Position numbers and translations under genes: made by a program. The notes beneath the pieces are model-generated. The model ran no database searches, was not told the DNA's origin, and saw only the letters and a list, made by a program, of their open reading frames with translations. Source: CAYLLD01 sp964425135 (GTDB taxonomy: Bacteria > Pseudomonadota > Alphaproteobacteria > Rhodobacterales > Rhodobacteraceae). From it: 9,863 nucleotides of DNA. The stretch is from contig CAYRKW010000088.1 of assembly GCA_964425135.1 (NCBI GenBank), positions 1 to 9,863 on the forward strand, written 5' to 3'. Shown here one piece after another: positions 6,399-9,863 of this stretch. The number at the start of each line of letters is the position of its first letter. Position 1 is the first letter of the stretch.

Positions 6399-7219
6399 GC
6401 GCGCGCCCGCCGCAGTCTGGGATCGTAGATATCGCGTAGCCCGTCGCCCAACAGGTTCAATCCCAGCACCATCAGAATGATCGCAAACCCCGGCACCAGC
6501 GCCAGACGCGGGGCAATCGCAAACATGGTCTGACTGTCCGCCAGCATCCGCCCCCAGCTCGGTGTCGGGGGTTGAGCGCCCAAGCCCACATAGGACAGCC
6601 CCGCTTCGGCCAGAATGCCCAGCGAGAACTGGATCGTGCCCTGAACAATCAGCAAATTCATAATGTTAGGCAGAATATGCTCAACTGAGATACGTATCGC
6701 GCCCTTTCCGGACACGCGTGCTGCCATCACAAACTCCCGCTTCCATAAGCTGAGCGCCGCCCCCCGCGTCAGCCGTGCGAACACGGGGATGTTGAAAATC
6801 CCGATCGCGATGATCGCATTGATTGCCGACGCCCCGAACGTTGCGGTGATCAGGATCGCGATCACAAGCGATGGGAAAGCGAAAACGATGTCGTTGCCGC
6901 GCATGATGATCTCGTCAAGCCAACCGCCCTTGTGCGCAGCCGCCGCCAGCCCCAGCGGCACGCCCACACCCATGCCAATTCCCACCGCGACCAGCGCCAC
7001 CGCAATCGACGTGCGCGCGCCCACCATCACCATCGACAGCATGTCGCGCCCGAAATGATCGGTCCCCAACAGATATTCCCCGCTCGGCCCTTGCAGCTTG
7101 TTGGCAATATTGAGCGTCTCGACATTGTAGGGCGTCCAGACAAAGGAAAACAGCGCCATGCCCAGAAACAGCACCGATAACACCAGCCCGATCACCAGAT
7201 TGCCCGACGCCATCCTCAT
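6395..7219 (-). CDS. ABC transporter permease, DppC/OppC family
   Basis: This 274-residue inner-membrane subunit is a somewhat short but normal DppC-type permease. A first transmembrane segment lies at 8-28, followed by the loop with GTDHFGRD (52-59), the hallmark of the DppC/OppC branch. The remaining hydrophobic segments lie at about 71-95, 110-128, 132-148, 187-210 and 240-262. The cytoplasmic EAA-type loop (about 162-190, EFVMAARVSGKGAIRIS) docks onto the ATPase. It forms the translocation channel with the upstream permease. Start choice: the ATG at 7219 overlaps the TGA of that gene as ATGA; an in-frame ATG two codons later is possible. The 3' end overlaps the ATPase gene in the same way, so the three genes should be translated in linked fashion. 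Confidence 0.94.
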   Translation of the reverse strand: MRMASGNLVIGLVLSVLFLGMALFSFVWTPYNVETLNIANKLQGPSGEYLLGTDHFGRDMLSMVMVGARTSIAVALVAVGIGMGVGVPLGLAAAAHKGGWLDEIIMRGNDIVFAFPSLVIAILITATFGASAINAIIAIGIFNIPVFARLTRGAALSLWKREFVMAARVSGKGAIRISVEHILPNIMNLLIVQGTIQFSLGILAEAGLSYVGLGAQPPTPSWGRMLADSQTMFAIAPRLALVPGFAIILMVLGLNLLGDGLRDIYDPRLRRARA

Positions 7220-8166
7220 TGCCGCGCGCCCCGCAGTCTTGGATCAACCCAGGCATAGGCTATATCGACAAGGAAATTGACGACGATCACGCCAAAGACC
7301 AGCAGCATCACGACACTCTCCACCACGATCAGATCGCGCGAGCTGATCGACTGGAACAAGAGCCGCCCAAGACCGGGCAGGAAGAACACCTGTTCAATGA
7401 TGATCGCGCCTGCCAGCAAAAACGAAAATTGCAGCCCGACAATCGTCAGAACCGGGATCAGTGCGTTACGCAGCCCATGCTGCCACAGCGCTTGCCTGCG
7501 TGTCAGTCCTTTCGCGCGCGCGGTGCGCATATAGTCCTCGCCCAGTATATCCAAAAGCGAGGACCGCATCACCCGCGCTAGGATCGAGGCCTGCGGCAGC
7601 GCCAGCGCAACCGCAGGCAGGGTCAGCGCTTTCATCCCGGCAAAAAAGCCCGCATCCCAGCCCGGAAACCCGCCCGATGAGAACCAACGCAGGTTGATCG
7701 CCAGAACCAGCACCATGATCATCGCAAACCAGAAATTCGGGATCGCGATCCCAAGCTGCGTTGCGCCCATCACCGCCGTATCACCAATCCCGCCCCGACG
7801 GCTCGCGGCATAAATGCCCGCCGGAAATGCAATGAGCGTCGACAAGCTGAGCGCGTAAAGCGCAAGTGGCAGCGAGACACCCATTCGGTCGCGGATCATC
7901 TCGGAGACGGGCGTGCGGTAGGTGTAGGAGGTGCCAAAATCTCCACCCAGCATCCCCAAAACCCAATTCAGATATCGCTGCGGCCCCGAGACATTCAGCC
8001 CCAATTGCTCGCGCAGCGCTGCAATCGTGTCCTCTTGCGCATTGATCCCCAGCATAAACGCCGCCGGATCGCCGGGGACCACCTCGATGGCCATAAAGAT
8101 AATCACCGAAGCAATCGCCAGTGAGACAATCAATGAGACAAGGCGAGACAGGAAATATCGCAGCAT
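7216..8166 (-). CDS. ABC transporter permease, DppB/OppB family
   Basis: This 316-residue inner-membrane subunit is typical of DppB (300-340). It begins MLRYFLSRLV with a transmembrane helix at about 10-30 ending in VVPGDPA, a DppB hallmark. Further hydrophobic spans lie at about 98-120, 135-158, 180-195, 236-258 and 283-305. The EAA-type loop (210-239, with DYMRTARAKGLTRRQALWQH) is the ATPase contact. The C-terminus VDPRLR is standard for the family. It pairs with the following permease. The start lacks a recognisable Shine-Dalgarno sequence: CACCTTAACGTCAGCCT precedes the ATG. The gene lies 82 bp after the binding-protein gene, across a hairpin, so its expression is probably lower. Confidence 0.95.
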   Translation of the reverse strand: MLRYFLSRLVSLIVSLAIASVIIFMAIEVVPGDPAAFMLGINAQEDTIAALREQLGLNVSGPQRYLNWVLGMLGGDFGTSYTYRTPVSEMIRDRMGVSLPLALYALSLSTLIAFPAGIYAASRRGGIGDTAVMGATQLGIAIPNFWFAMIMVLVLAINLRWFSSGGFPGWDAGFFAGMKALTLPAVALALPQASILARVMRSSLLDILGEDYMRTARAKGLTRRQALWQHGLRNALIPVLTIVGLQFSFLLAGAIIIEQVFFLPGLGRLLFQSISSRDLIVVESVVMLLVFGVIVVNFLVDIAYAWVDPRLRGARQ

Positions 8167-8203
8167 AGGCTGACGTTAAGGTGGGTTAAGAGATGCGACC
8201 AGC

Positions 8204-8236
8204 GAAAAGAGCGGAGCGCGAGCCGAACCCGCGCTC
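8204..8236 (-). terminator. Attenuator or mRNA-stabilising hairpin between binding-protein and permease genes
   Basis: On the - strand, GAGCGCG (8236-8230) and CGCGCTC (8220-8214) form a perfect 7-bp GC-rich stem. It can be extended inward by a G-U and a G-C pair to leave a TTCGG loop. CGC then TCTTTT follows (to 8205). The stem starts 12 nt after the binding-protein stop. The imperfect T-tract suggests partial termination or 3'-end protection of the upstream message, a common arrangement in binding-protein-dependent ABC operons. Confidence 0.6.
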
Positions 8237-8248
8237 TACCCCATCACC

Positions 8249-9718
8249 TCATTCAGACCAGTAAACGCCCGTCAGATCCGTCGCCTGCGTCGGCGCATCT
8301 TTCCACAGGCCGACAATTTTTGCGTTCGCCACACCAAGCGCGGCAAGCTGGAACAGGTAACCGTTCACATAGTCGGCCGAGATTTTCTCCTGCGCCTGGC
8401 GCATCAGATCCATGCGCATATCCGCATCTGTCGTCGTGTTTAGCGTCGTCATCAGCCCCTGGAAATCCGCGTCATCATACTGGAAATAGTAATCAGGCCG
8501 CGCATAGATACCGATGTCCATCGGCTCGGTGTGGCTGACGATTGTTAGACCGAAGTCCTTGCCGCGAAACACCTCTTCAAGCCATTGCGCCCATTCCAGA
8601 TTGGTGATCTCGGTCTGAATGCCAACCTCACGCAATTGCGCTGCGATAATCTCCCCGCCGCGCCGCGCATAGGAGGGAGGTGGCAGTTTCAGCGTCGTTG
8701 TGAACCCGTCAGCAAACCCTGCCTCCGCAAGCAGCGCTTTGGCCTTTTCAGGGTCATACATCGAATTGCCTGTCAAATCGACATAAGCTGGGTTGTGCGG
8801 CGCGAAATGTGTGCCAATCGGCGTACCATAGCCAAACATAGCTCCATCAATGATCGCTTGCCGGTCAATCGCATGGGCCAGCGCCTGACGCACTTTCACA
8901 TTGTCAAAGGGCGGCATCTTGTTGTTTGTGGACAGGATCGTCTCGCCCTCGGTTGAGCCGACCAGCACCTCAAACCGCGGGTCCGCATCAAACTGCGGCA
9001 GGTTTTCGGGCGCAGGAAATCCGCTGAACGCATCCACGTCCTCAGCCATCACTGCTGCAAAGGCTGCTGTTGGGTCAGAGATAAACTTGAACGTCGCACG
9101 CTCCAGTTTTGCAGGCTCTCCCCAGTAATCCTCGTTGCGTACCAGATCGATCTTGTCGCCCTGCACCCAGTTGTCAAACTTGAACGCGCCCGTGCCAACA
9201 GGATTGGACTGAATGCCCTCAATGCTCTCAGACGCGACAATTACCGCATCGCCCCAGGCCATGTTAAAGAGGAAATTGCCGTTCGGCTCGGTCAGTGTCA
9301 CGACCACCTGTGTAGGCGATGCGACAGTTACATCCGCAATCCCGGCAAACAGCGCCTTTTGTGCATTCGCACTGTCATCCGCGCGCGCCCGATCCAGCGA
9401 GAATTTCACATCCTGTGCATCCATCGTCGTGCCGTCATGGAACATCACGCCATCGCGCAGATTGAATGTATAGCTCAAGCCGTCTTGCGAAATCTCCCAG
9501 TCCGACGCCAGCCCCGGATTGACCGACCCGTCAGAGCCAAAACGCGTCAAACCCTCGAATACGTTCGAGTACAGCACTTGATCAATTGCTCCAGCGGCAG
9601 CGGAGGTCGGATCAAGATGCGGCGGCTCCAGTTGTAGACCAACCGTGATGTCCGTTTGCTGCGCAAGGGCAGGTGCTACGCTGAGGGCCAGAGCAGCGGA
9701 AAGGGTGAGAAGTCGCAT
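8249..9718 (-). CDS. Periplasmic substrate-binding protein of peptide-type ABC transporter (SBP_bac_5)
   Basis: This 489-residue extracytoplasmic solute-binding protein of family 5 (DppA/OppA/NikA cluster) captures the substrate and delivers it to the permeases. The N-terminus is a Sec signal peptide: basic start MRLL, hydrophobic core, and a signal peptidase I site after APALA (residues 15-19). There is no lipobox cysteine, so it should be soluble in the periplasm. Family features include LEPPHLDPT near the start of the mature chain, then GLASDWEISQDGLSYTFNLR and DGVMFHDGTTMDAQDVKFSL, GTGAFKFDNWVQGD, NNKMPPFDNVKVRQALAHAIDR, and a YDPEKAKALLAEAGF block. The ATG has GGAGA (9728-9724) 5 nt upstream. 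It is first in the operon and is followed by an attenuator-like hairpin. Family members bind peptides, opines, glutathione, haem or metal chelates, so dipeptide would be only a default label. Confidence 0.94.
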   Translation of the reverse strand: MRLLTLSAALALSVAPALAQQTDITVGLQLEPPHLDPTSAAAGAIDQVLYSNVFEGLTRFGSDGSVNPGLASDWEISQDGLSYTFNLRDGVMFHDGTTMDAQDVKFSLDRARADDSANAQKALFAGIADVTVASPTQVVVTLTEPNGNFLFNMAWGDAVIVASESIEGIQSNPVGTGAFKFDNWVQGDKIDLVRNEDYWGEPAKLERATFKFISDPTAAFAAVMAEDVDAFSGFPAPENLPQFDADPRFEVLVGSTEGETILSTNNKMPPFDNVKVRQALAHAIDRQAIIDGAMFGYGTPIGTHFAPHNPAYVDLTGNSMYDPEKAKALLAEAGFADGFTTTLKLPPPSYARRGGEIIAAQLREVGIQTEITNLEWAQWLEEVFRGKDFGLTIVSHTEPMDIGIYARPDYYFQYDDADFQGLMTTLNTTTDADMRMDLMRQAQEKISADYVNGYLFQLAALGVANAKIVGLWKDAPTQATDLTGVYWSE

Positions 9719-9768
9719 ATGTGTCTCCGAATGGGCCGCCGCGCGTCAGGCGCAGCGTGTTGGAGCGC

Positions 9769-9796
9769 AGTTTATCACCATGAAAAACACGTGCAA
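9769..9796 (-). promoter_or_regulatory. Candidate promoter of the ABC transporter operon
   Basis: On the - strand, TTGCAC (9796-9791) and TAAACT (9774-9769) are separated by 16 nt. They match the sigma-70 consensus at three and four of six positions, so this is a weak promoter candidate. The predicted start near 9762 would give a leader of about 44 nt before the binding-protein ATG. A CACGTG palindrome (9788-9793) overlaps the -35 region and could be a regulator contact or chance. Confidence 0.35.
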
Positions 9797-9805
9797 TGCG
9801 TCACC

Positions 9806-9832
9806 GCCCCGCGACCGCCCGGAGGCGGGGGC
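9806..9832. other. GC-rich inverted repeat upstream of the ABC operon promoter
   Basis: CCGCC (9815-9819) and GGCGG (9824-9828) form an inner stem with a CGGA loop. GCCC (9806-9809) and GGGC (9829-9832) can extend it across an asymmetric internal loop. On the + strand TTT (9833-9835) follows. It may be the 3' end of a transcript, but neither strand carries an identifiable gene here, so its direction is not resolved. The rest of 9836-9863 shows nothing recognisable. Confidence 0.35.
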
Positions 9833-9863
9833 TTTGCGCAGAACCCTTCGGGCCAAGCAGAAT

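Noticed and set aside
4789..8219. The 11-mer GAGCGGAGCGC at 8209-8219 on + and again at 4799-4789 on -
   Set aside because: Matches of this length are expected by chance among GC-rich words in about 10 kb; the shared intergenic location is suggestive but not enough for a repeat call.

Overview
The window looks like a chromosomal segment of a marine alphaproteobacterium of the Rhodobacterales (Roseobacter group). This is an inference from moderately high GC, tightly packed genes, the protein flavour (MttB-family methyltransferase without pyrrolysine, fused two-domain oligopeptide-ABC ATPase) and the hairpin-plus-TATTTT transcript end. No phage, transposon, CRISPR, tRNA or rRNA signal was seen.

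Left part (1-1838): a NudK-like Nudix hydrolase runs in from the left edge on the + strand. It converges on a hotdog-fold acyl-CoA thioesterase on the - strand; the gap of about 110 bp between them holds three 11-bp direct repeats. The thioesterase is divergently transcribed from a HAD-family phosphatase, with only 39 bp between the two starts.

Middle (1839-4805): a 100-bp intergenic region carries a consensus TTGACA embedded in an inverted repeat. It precedes an MttB-family (trimethylamine methyltransferase-like) gene and, 59 bp further on, an acetyl-CoA acetyltransferase. These two genes are plausibly one transcript. They converge on the transporter operon, and the junction holds two hairpins, one of which has the layout of a terminator for the - strand.

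Right part (4806-9863): a - strand operon encodes a complete peptide/opine/nickel-type ABC importer, in transcription order: periplasmic binding protein, two permeases, and one polypeptide carrying both ATPase domains. The last three genes overlap by 4 bp each (ATGA), whereas the binding-protein gene is separated by 82 bp containing a strong hairpin with a short T-tract. This layout usually yields excess binding protein over membrane components. A candidate promoter lies upstream of the binding protein.

Functionally the window is mostly uptake and central carbon or one-carbon metabolism. The importer could feed nitrogenous organic compounds to the cell, the MttB-like protein could remove methyl groups from a methylated amine, and the thiolase could act on the acyl-CoA end of catabolism, but the sequence does not prove any substrate. 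I found no convincing previously undescribed system. The most interesting items are regulatory-scale: the inverted repeat at the MttB promoter, the phased repeats at 637-669, the attenuator-like hairpin, and the MttB paralogue without a corrinoid partner in view.
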